From positions 1 through 20,892 of the forward strand of contig SHLU01000014.1 of the NCBI GenBank assembly GCA_004282995.1: 20,892 nucleotides of DNA. Direction: 5' to 3'. Made by a program: the position numbers and the translations under genes. Every line of letters starts with the position of its first letter. Within the stretch, counting starts at the first letter, position 1. Under the pieces are notes generated by a model that did not search any database, was not told the DNA's origin, and saw only the letters and a program-made list of their open reading frames with translations. The stretch is from Sphingomonadaceae bacterium (GTDB lineage: Bacteria; Pseudomonadota; Alphaproteobacteria; Sphingomonadales; Sphingomonadaceae). This document shows, in pieces, positions 15,231 to 20,892 of this stretch.

Positions 15231-15560
15231 TTATACCCGTCCGCTCAGGATCAGCCACGCGGCAAAGCCATTGAGGCCGGAATAGGCAGCATAGGCCCAG
15301 ACTGCTGCGCTATAGTCGAGCCTGCTCAGCGCCATTGCTGCGATCAGCACAATGAATTCGAGCACTAGCGTAGCCTTGCCGCCCAGCATGGTGGTGAACC
15401 AGGCCGATTGCCCGAGCAGGGGGTGGTTGCTCTCCAGCACCGCGCGGTGGAGCGCGAAATTGGCGATTCCCAGCATGAAAATAGCGATCACGGCCATTCG
15501 TCTTATGTGGCGTATTCCTTCATCGATTGCCAATGGCAGTTCGTCCGGCGTCGTGGCCAT
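15231..15560 (-). CDS. Small inner-membrane protein, three predicted helices
   Basis: A 109-residue protein that I do not recognise. After a charged N-terminus (MATTPDELPLAIDEGIRHIR) there are three hydrophobic segments, about residues 22-43 (MAVIAIFMLGIANFALHRAV), 57-78 (MLGGKATLVLEFIVLIAAMAL) and 86-104 (AVWAYAAYSGLNGFAAWLIL). There is no signal peptidase site. The start at 15560 is chosen because it begins just before the first charged region; the frame is open back to 15692, but that part runs into the structured RNA region. It lies 61 bp before the lipid-kinase gene and probably shares its operon. A role in the envelope or lipid metabolism would be a guess from context. Confidence 0.7.
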   Translation of the reverse strand: MATTPDELPLAIDEGIRHIRRMAVIAIFMLGIANFALHRAVLESNHPLLGQSAWFTTMLGGKATLVLEFIVLIAAMALSRLDYSAAVWAYAAYSGLNGFAAWLILSGRV

Positions 15561-15598
15561 CTTGTCAGAACACGGTGCATTTGTCGGTGCGATGACGC

Positions 15599-15754
15599 GT
15601 GTAGTCGATGGCTGGCGGCGACAACATCTGGCGCGGTGTATTCCTTTGACCACAGGCTGCGCCCCCAACCCCCAGCCATCCCGGGACTGCACCTAGGAAA
15701 GGTCAGTCGCGGAGCCCCGAGCCGGATACAGTCCCCCGGCTCGGGGTTTTGTTT
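15599..15754 (+). ncRNA. Candidate structured non-coding RNA with its own terminator
   Basis: The 238-bp gap between the LytTR regulator and the small membrane protein holds a long imperfect hairpin. Outer GTGTAGTC (15599-15606) pairs with GACTGCAC (15685-15692, one G-U). After a 4-base bulge, GATGGCTGG (15607-15615) pairs perfectly with CCAGCCATC (15672-15680). Inside an open region, GCGC (15631-15634) pairs with GCGC (15659-15662) and GTG (15636-15638) with CAC (15651-15653). An 11-bp terminator with a T-run on the plus strand follows. No plus-strand protein gene lies nearby, so the terminator implies a plus-strand RNA of about 150-190 nt. The rod shape with an open centre recalls 6S RNA, but I could not confirm any family. 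The promoter is unclear: TTGTCA at 15562-15567 is a possible -35. Confidence 0.5.
15715..15754 (+). terminator. Strong intrinsic terminator, plus strand
   Basis: CCCCGAGCCGG (15715-15725) pairs perfectly over 11 bp with CCGGCTCGGGG (15736-15746) around a 10-base loop and is followed by TTTTGTTT. Read on the minus strand the stem is followed by a C/G-rich stretch with no T-run, so it does not look like the end of the minus-strand LytTR gene, although the stem could still slow transcription there. Confidence 0.8.
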
Positions 15755-15798
15755 AGTGAGAAACCAGGTGTTCCGGGTCGCCGAATGGCGAAGCTGTG

Positions 15799-16548
15799 TC
15801 AGCGACCAGCCATTGCCTTGACCTTGGGCAGGTAAGTCCGCCCGATCCGCAGCGCCTCGCCATCCTCCAGTTCAACCGACCACACGCCGAGCCCGTCATG
15901 GCGCAAGCCGCGAATGCCGTCCTTGCGCAGGATGGTCGAGCGGTGAATCCGGATGAACTGGTCGGGATCCAGCCTTTGTTCGAGCCCGGCGATGGTTTGC
16001 AACAGCAGGTAGGTCCGCTGCTGGTCGCCGGTGCTGACATAGAGCCGAACGTAGTCGCGTTCGGCGTCGATGCGCGACACTTGCGAGGTCTCGATGCGGA
16101 TGAGTTCGCTGCGGTGCGGAACCCATAGTTCGCGCAGCCACTCGCTCTCGGTCTTGCTGCGCGTCTCGCCACGCCGAGCCACGGCCCTATCAATGGCGCG
16201 GGCTAGCCGCTCTTGCGCCACCGGCTTGAGAACATAATCGACCGCGTCGGTATCGAAGGCTTCGACCGCGAAATGATCATGCGCGGTGACAAAGATGATT
16301 GCAGGGCGCTGCTCGTGCTGGGCCAGCCTGCGCGCGACTTCCAACCCGTCGAGACCCGGCATGGTCATATCCAGCAGGACCAGGTCAGGGGCAAGCGCTT
16401 CGACCAGGCGCAAAGCGGCCTCGCCATCGCTGGCAGTGCCGACCACGTTCAGGGCGGGGAGCTTGGCGCATATCACCTGCATGCGCTCGACCGCCAGCGG
16501 TTCGTCGTCGACGATCAAGGTGCGAAGTGCGGGGGTATCTTCACTCAA
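15799..16548 (-). CDS. LytTR-type response regulator
   Basis: A 249-residue two-component regulator. The receiver domain (about 8-125) has the acid pair Asp14/Asp15 in IVDDEPLA, the phosphorylation site Asp60 in LLDMTMPG, Thr88 in VTAHDH and Lys108 in VLKPVA. The LytTR DNA-binding domain fills about 140-247, with ERDYVRLYV, FIRIHRSTIL and GRTYLPKVK. This is the AlgR/LytR layout. The reading frame opens with a TTG whose last two bases are the first two of the kinase's TGA stop; the next in-frame ATG (residue 23) would cut into the receiver domain, so TTG is preferred. It is encoded directly behind its kinase. Confidence 0.93.
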   Translation of the reverse strand: MSEDTPALRTLIVDDEPLAVERMQVICAKLPALNVVGTASDGEAALRLVEALAPDLVLLDMTMPGLDGLEVARRLAQHEQRPAIIFVTAHDHFAVEAFDTDAVDYVLKPVAQERLARAIDRAVARRGETRSKTESEWLRELWVPHRSELIRIETSQVSRIDAERDYVRLYVSTGDQQRTYLLLQTIAGLEQRLDPDQFIRIHRSTILRKDGIRGLRHDGLGVWSVELEDGEALRIGRTYLPKVKAMAGR

Positions 16549-17804
16549 TGCTCGGCCTTTCGCTGCAGCGGCAGACGCAGCTCGGAAACATAACCATCCT
16601 CGACCGGGCCGGCGGCGATCGCGGCATCGCGCCCGAACCGGGCTTCGATCCGGTCCTTCACATTGGCGAGGCCGATTCCGAAGCCGTGCCTGGTTCCCTT
16701 GGGCACCCCCGGCCCGTCATCTGCTACACGGATCACCAGCCGGTCGAATTCCTCGTCTGCGCTGATGGTGATCCTGACCGGTCGGCTGACCGGCGCGACG
16801 CCGTATTTGACCGCGTTCTCGATCAGCGGCTGCAGGATCATCCCCGGCACGCGGCACGATTCGAGCTGGCGAGGCAGGATGAATTCGACCTTGAGCCGCT
16901 CGGGGAAGCGCAGTTTCTCGATGTCGAGATAGTGTTTCTGCAACTCGAACTCGTCGACCAGCGGCACATCGGCGGTCGTATCGTCGGCCAGGCTGTGGCG
17001 ATAGAAATTGCTCATTGCCTGGATCATCTCCTCGGCCCGCTCGCTCTTGCCGGTCATCACCAGCGAAGACAGCGAGTTGAGCGTGTTGAAGAGGAAATGC
17101 GGATTGACCTGGTAGCGCAGGGAACGCAGCTCTGCCGCCTTGGCAGCGGTGCGGAACCGTTCTCCGCGTCGCTCGGCTGCGCGGGCCAGCGCGCCTGCCA
17201 GCATGGCGAGATAGAGCGCGGCCCAGGTCAGCAACAGGTAATAGCGGCTGAGTGCGGCATCTACGAGCGGCAGCCAGCGGGCATAACCCTCCTTCGCCTT
17301 CTCCAAGGTGAAGGTATAGACCGGCGGCTGGTCCTCCCCGCCCTCGGTGGCGGCTTCTTCGTCCTCGGTAACCCGCCAATCGCGCGGTTGCGGTATCTCG
17401 ACCAGCAAATTGCCTGCCTCGTCGCGCCGCAGGCTGACCCCGCGCTCGTCGGCAAACTTCTTGTACATCTTGTCTTCGACTGCAGCGAACAATGTCTGGT
17501 TGACCTGGGCGATCATCACCGCAGCTGGCAGAGCAATGATCAGGGCAACGACGATCTTGAGCCACGTCTTGGCGTTGTCGAACAACCGCAGGATGATCCA
17601 CATGACGAAAGTCAGCGCGATACCCACGAGACACACTGCCCCGCGCCGCCAGAGCAGATCCGCGTCGAGCTCCATCCCCATCAACTGGCCGCGTGCGGTG
17701 ATCAGCAGGAAATAGACTGCCCACAGTCCGAGGATCGAACCGGCGACATACCGGAACGGGAGCCGCACGGCCTTGGGCTGCGATGAGGTATCAGTTGCAA
17801 TCAT
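16545..17804 (-). CDS. LytS/YehU-type sensor histidine kinase
   Basis: A 419-residue membrane kinase. Hydrophobic segments at about 17-36, 55-73, 83-100 and 187-205 give four membrane helices. Between the third and fourth is an 85-residue region (about 101-186), probably the outside sensor part, with charged and acidic stretches (VTEDEEAATEGGEDQ). The His_kinase domain has the phosphorylated His236 in YQVNPHFLFNTLNSL, followed by the ATPase N box LQPLIENAVKYG (325-336), ADDGPGVP (361-368) and GFGIGLANV (374-382). The start at 17804 begins just before the first helix; no ribosome site is visible, so the message may be leaderless. It overlaps the LytTR regulator gene. The signal is unknown. Confidence 0.93.
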   Translation of the reverse strand: MIATDTSSQPKAVRLPFRYVAGSILGLWAVYFLLITARGQLMGMELDADLLWRRGAVCLVGIALTFVMWIILRLFDNAKTWLKIVVALIIALPAAVMIAQVNQTLFAAVEDKMYKKFADERGVSLRRDEAGNLLVEIPQPRDWRVTEDEEAATEGGEDQPPVYTFTLEKAKEGYARWLPLVDAALSRYYLLLTWAALYLAMLAGALARAAERRGERFRTAAKAAELRSLRYQVNPHFLFNTLNSLSSLVMTGKSERAEEMIQAMSNFYRHSLADDTTADVPLVDEFELQKHYLDIEKLRFPERLKVEFILPRQLESCRVPGMILQPLIENAVKYGVAPVSRPVRITISADEEFDRLVIRVADDGPGVPKGTRHGFGIGLANVKDRIEARFGRDAAIAAGPVEDGYVSELRLPLQRKAEH

Positions 17805-17901
17805 ATTGTGATTACAGCGTCTAGCCCGACAAAGGCGAGCAAAGCCATAACCGTGGTCGAAGCGGCTGGGTCTTTGGTCGAGCAGCCTATGCCTTTCGCC
17901 G

Positions 17902-19428
17902 CTAGCCGCGTTGCAACAGGTGCTCGTCGGCGATCCGCTTCTTCCATTTGGCTGGTGCAAGCGTGTGAACGTTGTTGCCGCGCGCATCGACCGCGACCGT
18001 GACCGGCATATCCTTGACGGTGAACTCGTAGATCGCCTCCATCCCGAGATCTTCGAAGCCGACGACCTTCGATTCCTTGATCGCGCGAGCGACCAGATAG
18101 GCTGCGCCCCCCGTTGCCATCAGATAGGCGACCTTGAAACGGCTGATCACCTCGACCGCGTCCTGACCGCGCTCGGCCTTGCCGATCATTGCCAGCAGCC
18201 CCTGGTCGAGCATCATCTCGGTGAAGCGATCCATGCGGGTTGCGGTGGTGGGGCCGGCCGGGCCGACCACTTCGCCCATCACCGGGTCGACCGGGCCGAC
18301 GTAATAGATGGCGCGCCCGCGGAAATCGACCGGCAGTTCCTCGCCGCGCTCGATCCTGTCCTGGATCCGCTTGTGCGCAGCATCGCGCCCGGTCAGCATC
18401 TTGCCCGAGAGCAGCAGCCGGTCGCCATGCTCCCAGCTGTTGACCTCTTCCTGCGTCAGATTGTCGAGATCGACACGCTTGGCGGCGGCGTCGGGCTGCC
18501 AGTTGACCTTGGGCCACTGGTCGAGATCGGGTTGTTCGAGATAGGCCGGGCCAGATCCGTCGAGCGTGAAATGGGCATGGCGGGTGGCGGCGCAATTGGG
18601 AATCATGCCCACGGGTTTTCCGGCGGCATGACACGGCGCATCGAGAATCTTGACGTCGAGTACGGTGGATAGTCCGCCCAGCCCCTGCGCGCCGATGCCT
18701 TCGGCATTGACCGCATCGAAGATGTCGATCCGCAACTTTTCGATATCGGTCTGCGCCCCGCGCGCTTTCAGCTGCGCCATATCGATCGGTTCCATCAGGC
18801 TCAGCTTGGCCAGCCTCATGCAGTGTTCGGCCGTGCCGCCGATACCAATGCCGAGCATTCCAGGCGGGCACCAGCCCGCGCCCATCGACGGCAGCTGTTC
18901 GACCACCCAGTCGACGATATTGTCCGACGGGTTCATCATCTTGAACTTGGACTTGTTCTCGCTGCCGCCACCCTTTGCAGCGACATCGATTTCGACACGG
19001 TCGCCCGGCACCATTTCCACCGAAAGCACGCTGGGCGTGTTGTCGCGCGTGTTGCGACGGGTGAAGGCGGGATCGGCCAGGATCGACGCGCGCAGCTTGT
19101 TCTCGGGGTGGTTATAGGCCCGGCGGACCCCCTCATCGACCACTTCCTGCAGGCTCTGGCTCGATTCGAGGCGGCAGTTCTGTCCCCAGCGGATGAAGAC
19201 ATTGACGATACCGGTATCCTGGCAAATCGGGCGATGGCCCTCGGCGCACATCCTGCTGTTGGTCAGGATTTGCGCAATGGCATCCTTCGCTGCCTCGCCC
19301 TGCTCGACCTCATAGGCGTCGCCCAGAGCGCGGATATAATCCATCGGATGGTAGTAGGAGATGAATTGCAGCGCATCGGCGACGCTTTCGATCAGGTCGG
19401 CTTCGCGGATAATCACCATGTCGCTCAT
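17902..19428 (-). CDS. fumA: Fumarate hydratase, class I (iron-sulfur)
   Basis: A 508-residue class I fumarase, the oxygen-sensitive [4Fe-4S] enzyme that interconverts fumarate and malate in the TCA cycle. Both family domains are in one chain. The three likely cluster cysteines are Cys69 (RPICQDTG), Cys187 (GWCPPG) and Cys279 (IPNCAATRH); their spacing (118 and 92) agrees with that known for the Leishmania enzyme. Other conserved parts are AKGGGSENKSK (151-161), GIGIGG (193-198) and the C-terminal GPTTATRMD. The start at 19428 has AAGGAG 10 bases upstream. The in-frame start at 19527 would add 33 residues unlike the family. Nothing else in the window encodes a TCA enzyme. Confidence 0.95.
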   Translation of the reverse strand: MSDMVIIREADLIESVADALQFISYYHPMDYIRALGDAYEVEQGEAAKDAIAQILTNSRMCAEGHRPICQDTGIVNVFIRWGQNCRLESSQSLQEVVDEGVRRAYNHPENKLRASILADPAFTRRNTRDNTPSVLSVEMVPGDRVEIDVAAKGGGSENKSKFKMMNPSDNIVDWVVEQLPSMGAGWCPPGMLGIGIGGTAEHCMRLAKLSLMEPIDMAQLKARGAQTDIEKLRIDIFDAVNAEGIGAQGLGGLSTVLDVKILDAPCHAAGKPVGMIPNCAATRHAHFTLDGSGPAYLEQPDLDQWPKVNWQPDAAAKRVDLDNLTQEEVNSWEHGDRLLLSGKMLTGRDAAHKRIQDRIERGEELPVDFRGRAIYYVGPVDPVMGEVVGPAGPTTATRMDRFTEMMLDQGLLAMIGKAERGQDAVEVISRFKVAYLMATGGAAYLVARAIKESKVVGFEDLGMEAIYEFTVKDMPVTVAVDARGNNVHTLAPAKWKKRIADEHLLQRG

Positions 19429-19525
19429 CGAAGCGATACTCCTTCTCGTAGAACCGGGCATGCCTGTTGGCCCGAATATCCCAACATGCACCGTGCGCCC
19501 ATAGGCTCCGCGAGTGGCACGCGTC

Positions 19526-19554
19526 AAAGCACTTGGCCCGAAAGCACTTGGCCC
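19526..19554. repeat. 15-bp tandem repeat in the fumarase/pcm intergenic region
   Basis: AAAGCACTTGGCCCG (19526-19540) is followed directly by AAAGCACTTGGCCC (19541-19554), two adjacent copies identical over 14 bases. A perfect 10-bp palindrome GCCCATGGGC (19551-19560) overlaps the end. The repeat lies upstream of the fumarase start on one side and of the pcm-like start on the other. A TTGACG at 19527-19522 on the minus strand, inside the first copy, could be the fumarase -35. Confidence 0.7.
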
Positions 19555-19581
19555 ATGGGCACCATGCCATTAAAGCGGCAA

Positions 19582-19611
19582 TTGACGAACTGTGTTATTA
19601 TTGTAATACAG
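19582..19611 (+). promoter_or_regulatory. Likely promoter of pcm-tolC with overlapping inverted repeat
   Basis: TTGACG (19582-19587) and TAATAC (19604-19609), 16 bases apart, give a reasonable sigma-70 promoter with a transcript start near 19616, about 14 bases before the start codon. The spacer and -10 are covered by an inverted repeat: CTGTGTTA (19590-19597), 6 bases, TAATACAG (19604-19611), arms matching at 7 of 8 positions. This position suits a repressor operator. No regulator gene is adjacent. Confidence 0.5.
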
Positions 19612-19629
19612 CCTGCCAACCGAGGGATC

Positions 19630-20229
19630 ATGATCGACACCGCCACTCGCCCGCATGACTTTGCCGCCGCCCGCAAGGCAATGATCGTTTCGCAATTGCG
19701 CACCAGCGGCGTGAACACGCCCGTCATTCTCCAGCGCATGGCCAGCGTTCCGCGCGAACACTACGTGCCGTCCGAAGCGCACGGCTTTTGTTACATGGAC
19801 CGCTCGATCGCGCTGCCCGATGGCGGAACCTTGGCGCAACCGGTCTCGCACGGAAAGATGCTGGCGCTCGCTGCGCCACGACCCGAAGAAAACGCGCTGG
19901 TGGTCGACAATTCCAACGGCTACCTCGCCGCGCTGGTCGAGCCCCTGGTGGGCAAGATGACCGTTATCAGCCCCGAAGAGGCCGCCGCCGGCAAGAAGCG
20001 CGGCGCTTTCGATCTGATCCTGATCGATGGCGCAATCGAGGCACTGCCGCCTGCGCTGGCAAAGCGGCTGGGTGACGACGGCCGTGTTGTTACCGGTCTC
20101 GCGCAAGAAGGCGTGACTTCGCTCGCGATCGGCCGGCGCACGGGCAAGGAGGTTGCATTCCGACGGGTCGAGGACATCGCCCTGCCCCGCCTGTCTGTCT
20201 TCGACACACCGAAGAGCTGGGCCTTCTGA
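19630..20229 (+). CDS. Protein-L-isoaspartate O-methyltransferase homologue with degenerate SAM site
   Basis: A 199-residue protein similar to PCMT enzymes that repair isoaspartyl residues using SAM. The N-terminal helices (AARKAMIVSQLRTSGVNTPVI), the REHYVPSEA region (43-51) and the substrate-loop part GGTLAQPVSHGKMLALA (65-81) are clearly of this family. The SAM-binding motif I, normally V-LEIGTGSGYQAA, reads ALVVDNSNGYLAAL (89-102) and lacks most of the glycines, while the later LILIDGAIE (133-141) is kept. The protein is also a little short. It may be inactive as a methyltransferase or use the fold differently. A GAGGG lies 3 bases before the ATG at 19630. tolC starts 2 bp after the stop, so the two are translated together. 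Confidence 0.85.
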   Translation: MIDTATRPHDFAAARKAMIVSQLRTSGVNTPVILQRMASVPREHYVPSEAHGFCYMDRSIALPDGGTLAQPVSHGKMLALAAPRPEENALVVDNSNGYLAALVEPLVGKMTVISPEEAAAGKKRGAFDLILIDGAIEALPPALAKRLGDDGRVVTGLAQEGVTSLAIGRRTGKEVAFRRVEDIALPRLSVFDTPKSWAF

Positions 20230-20231
20230 AC

Positions 20232-20892
20232 ATGTCGCGGGCCGCGTTCAGGAATGCCGCACTGGCGGGCACGGTCATGCTCGCCGCGGCTCCGGCCCAG
20301 GCCGATACCTTGCGCGAAGCTCTGGTCGAGGCCTACCAGACCAATCCGACCTTGCAGGCAGCGCGCGCCAACCAGCGCGCCGAGGACGAGAACGTCAATA
20401 TCCAGCGCGCGCCCGGTGCGCCGAATGTAACCGCGACCGGGCAGTATATCGAATTCGTCAAGCCATCGCCCAACTCCTTCGCCCCGACCGAGCGCCTGTT
20501 CACGGTTGGCCCCGACCTGTCCGTGCCGCTCTATGCCGGTGGTGCGGTCAAGAACGGGGTGCGGGCTGCAAAGGAACGGGTCGCAGCCGGTCGTGCCGGG
20601 CTGCGGGGAACGGAAAGCTTTGTTTTCACGCAGATTGTCAGCGCCTATATGAACGTGCTGCGTGACCAGGCGCTGGTGGCGCTCAACGCCAACCAGGTGC
20701 AGGTTCTGGCGGTGAACCTCGAGGCTACACGTGATCGTTTCGAGATCGGCGACCTGACCCGGACCGACGTGGCTCAGTCACAATCGCGACTGGCGCAGGC
20801 GCAGGCCGATTTCCGCAATGCGCAAGCCGCGCTGATCCTCGCGCGCGAAACCTATATCCAACTGGTCGGATCGGCCCCCGACAACCTCCAGC
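20232..20892 (+). CDS. tolC: TolC-family outer-membrane efflux protein (5' part only)
   Basis: The first 220 codons of a TolC-type protein, cut by the right edge. The N-terminus is a signal peptide (AALAGTVMLAAAPAQA, likely cut after AQA at about residue 24) followed by DTLREALVEAYQTNPTLQAA, the usual start of the mature domain. The family's long helices and strand segments are seen: TVGPDLSVPLYAGGAV (about 95-110), the helix with ATRDRFEIGDLTRTDVAQS (about 165-183) and the matching SRLAQAQADF. TolC forms the outer-membrane channel of type I secretion and RND efflux systems. It follows the pcm-like gene by 2 bp and probably shares the promoter at 19582-19611. Confidence 0.93.
   Translation, partial: MSRAAFRNAALAGTVMLAAAPAQADTLREALVEAYQTNPTLQAARANQRAEDENVNIQRAPGAPNVTATGQYIEFVKPSPNSFAPTERLFTVGPDLSVPLYAGGAVKNGVRAAKERVAAGRAGLRGTESFVFTQIVSAYMNVLRDQALVALNANQVQVLAVNLEATRDRFEIGDLTRTDVAQSQSRLAQAQADFRNAQAALILARETYIQLVGSAPDNLQ

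Noticed and set aside
15599..15754. Firm call of 6S RNA, SRP RNA or RNase P RNA for the structured gap
   Set aside because: The conserved cores of SRP RNA (GGAAGGAAGCAGCC) and RNase P are absent, and I could not verify 6S-specific bases, so only a generic structured RNA is claimed.
16299..17786. 495-codon open frame on the plus strand, antisense to the sensor kinase
   Set aside because: The kinase and regulator on the other strand carry all their catalytic motifs; this frame shows none.
18823..19629. Long upstream extension of the pcm-like frame across fumarase
   Set aside because: It overlaps the fumarase gene in antisense. The family-like part begins only at the ATG at 19630, which has its own ribosome site and promoter.
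1..20892. CRISPR arrays, insertion sequences, tRNA or rRNA genes, prophage parts
   Set aside because: No spaced direct repeats, transposase motifs, cloverleaf sequences or phage genes were seen on either strand.

Overview
The window looks like a chromosomal segment of a high-GC alphaproteobacterium, most likely order Sphingomonadales (Erythrobacter/Sphingomonas type). Signs of this are the protein sequences themselves, the S9 ribosomal protein with a long acidic/Ala/Lys-rich N-terminal extension, a fused ThiS-ThiG, a short MerC-domain protein, a CsbD-like stress protein, and an isoaspartyl-methyltransferase-like gene placed directly before tolC. I see no insertion sequence, prophage, CRISPR array, tRNA or rRNA. 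Nearly all of it is housekeeping DNA, with a few unusual features.

Layout. 1-2763 (minus): a DUF885 lipoprotein peptidase-like gene followed by an AraC-type regulator that runs off the left edge. Upstream of it is a minus-strand intrinsic terminator that needs its own short transcript or leader. 3061-7779 (plus): pyrD, a gamma-glutamyltranspeptidase lipoprotein and a long-chain acyl-CoA ligase. 7776-8789 (minus): two unrecognised genes, one with an RxxxxH motif of HEPN type, converging on the acyl-CoA ligase with overlapping stop codons. 8933-9103 (minus): a 56-residue CsbD-like gene with a strong terminator. 9247-10625 (minus): a MerC-domain membrane protein and the thiSG fusion. A Zur-box-like palindrome lies between merC and the divergent ctaA. 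10708-13415 (plus): ctaA-cutA, then the rplM-rpsI ribosomal operon and its terminator.

13477-15560 (minus): a small membrane protein, a diacylglycerol-kinase-family lipid kinase and a metallophosphoesterase, the last two overlapping. 15561-15798 has no protein gene but holds a long imperfect hairpin followed by a plus-strand intrinsic terminator, although every protein gene from 13477 to 19428 is on the minus strand. This is the best candidate here for an unannotated RNA gene. 15799-17804 (minus): a LytS-like sensor kinase and LytTR response regulator pair with overlapping ends. 17902-19428 (minus): class I fumarase. 19630 to the right edge (plus): a divergent protein-L-isoaspartate methyltransferase homologue that has lost the usual SAM-binding glycines, then tolC, cut by the edge. 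An inverted repeat overlaps their likely promoter.

All calls come from reading the sequence and from remembered family motifs. No alignment, folding or database search was run.
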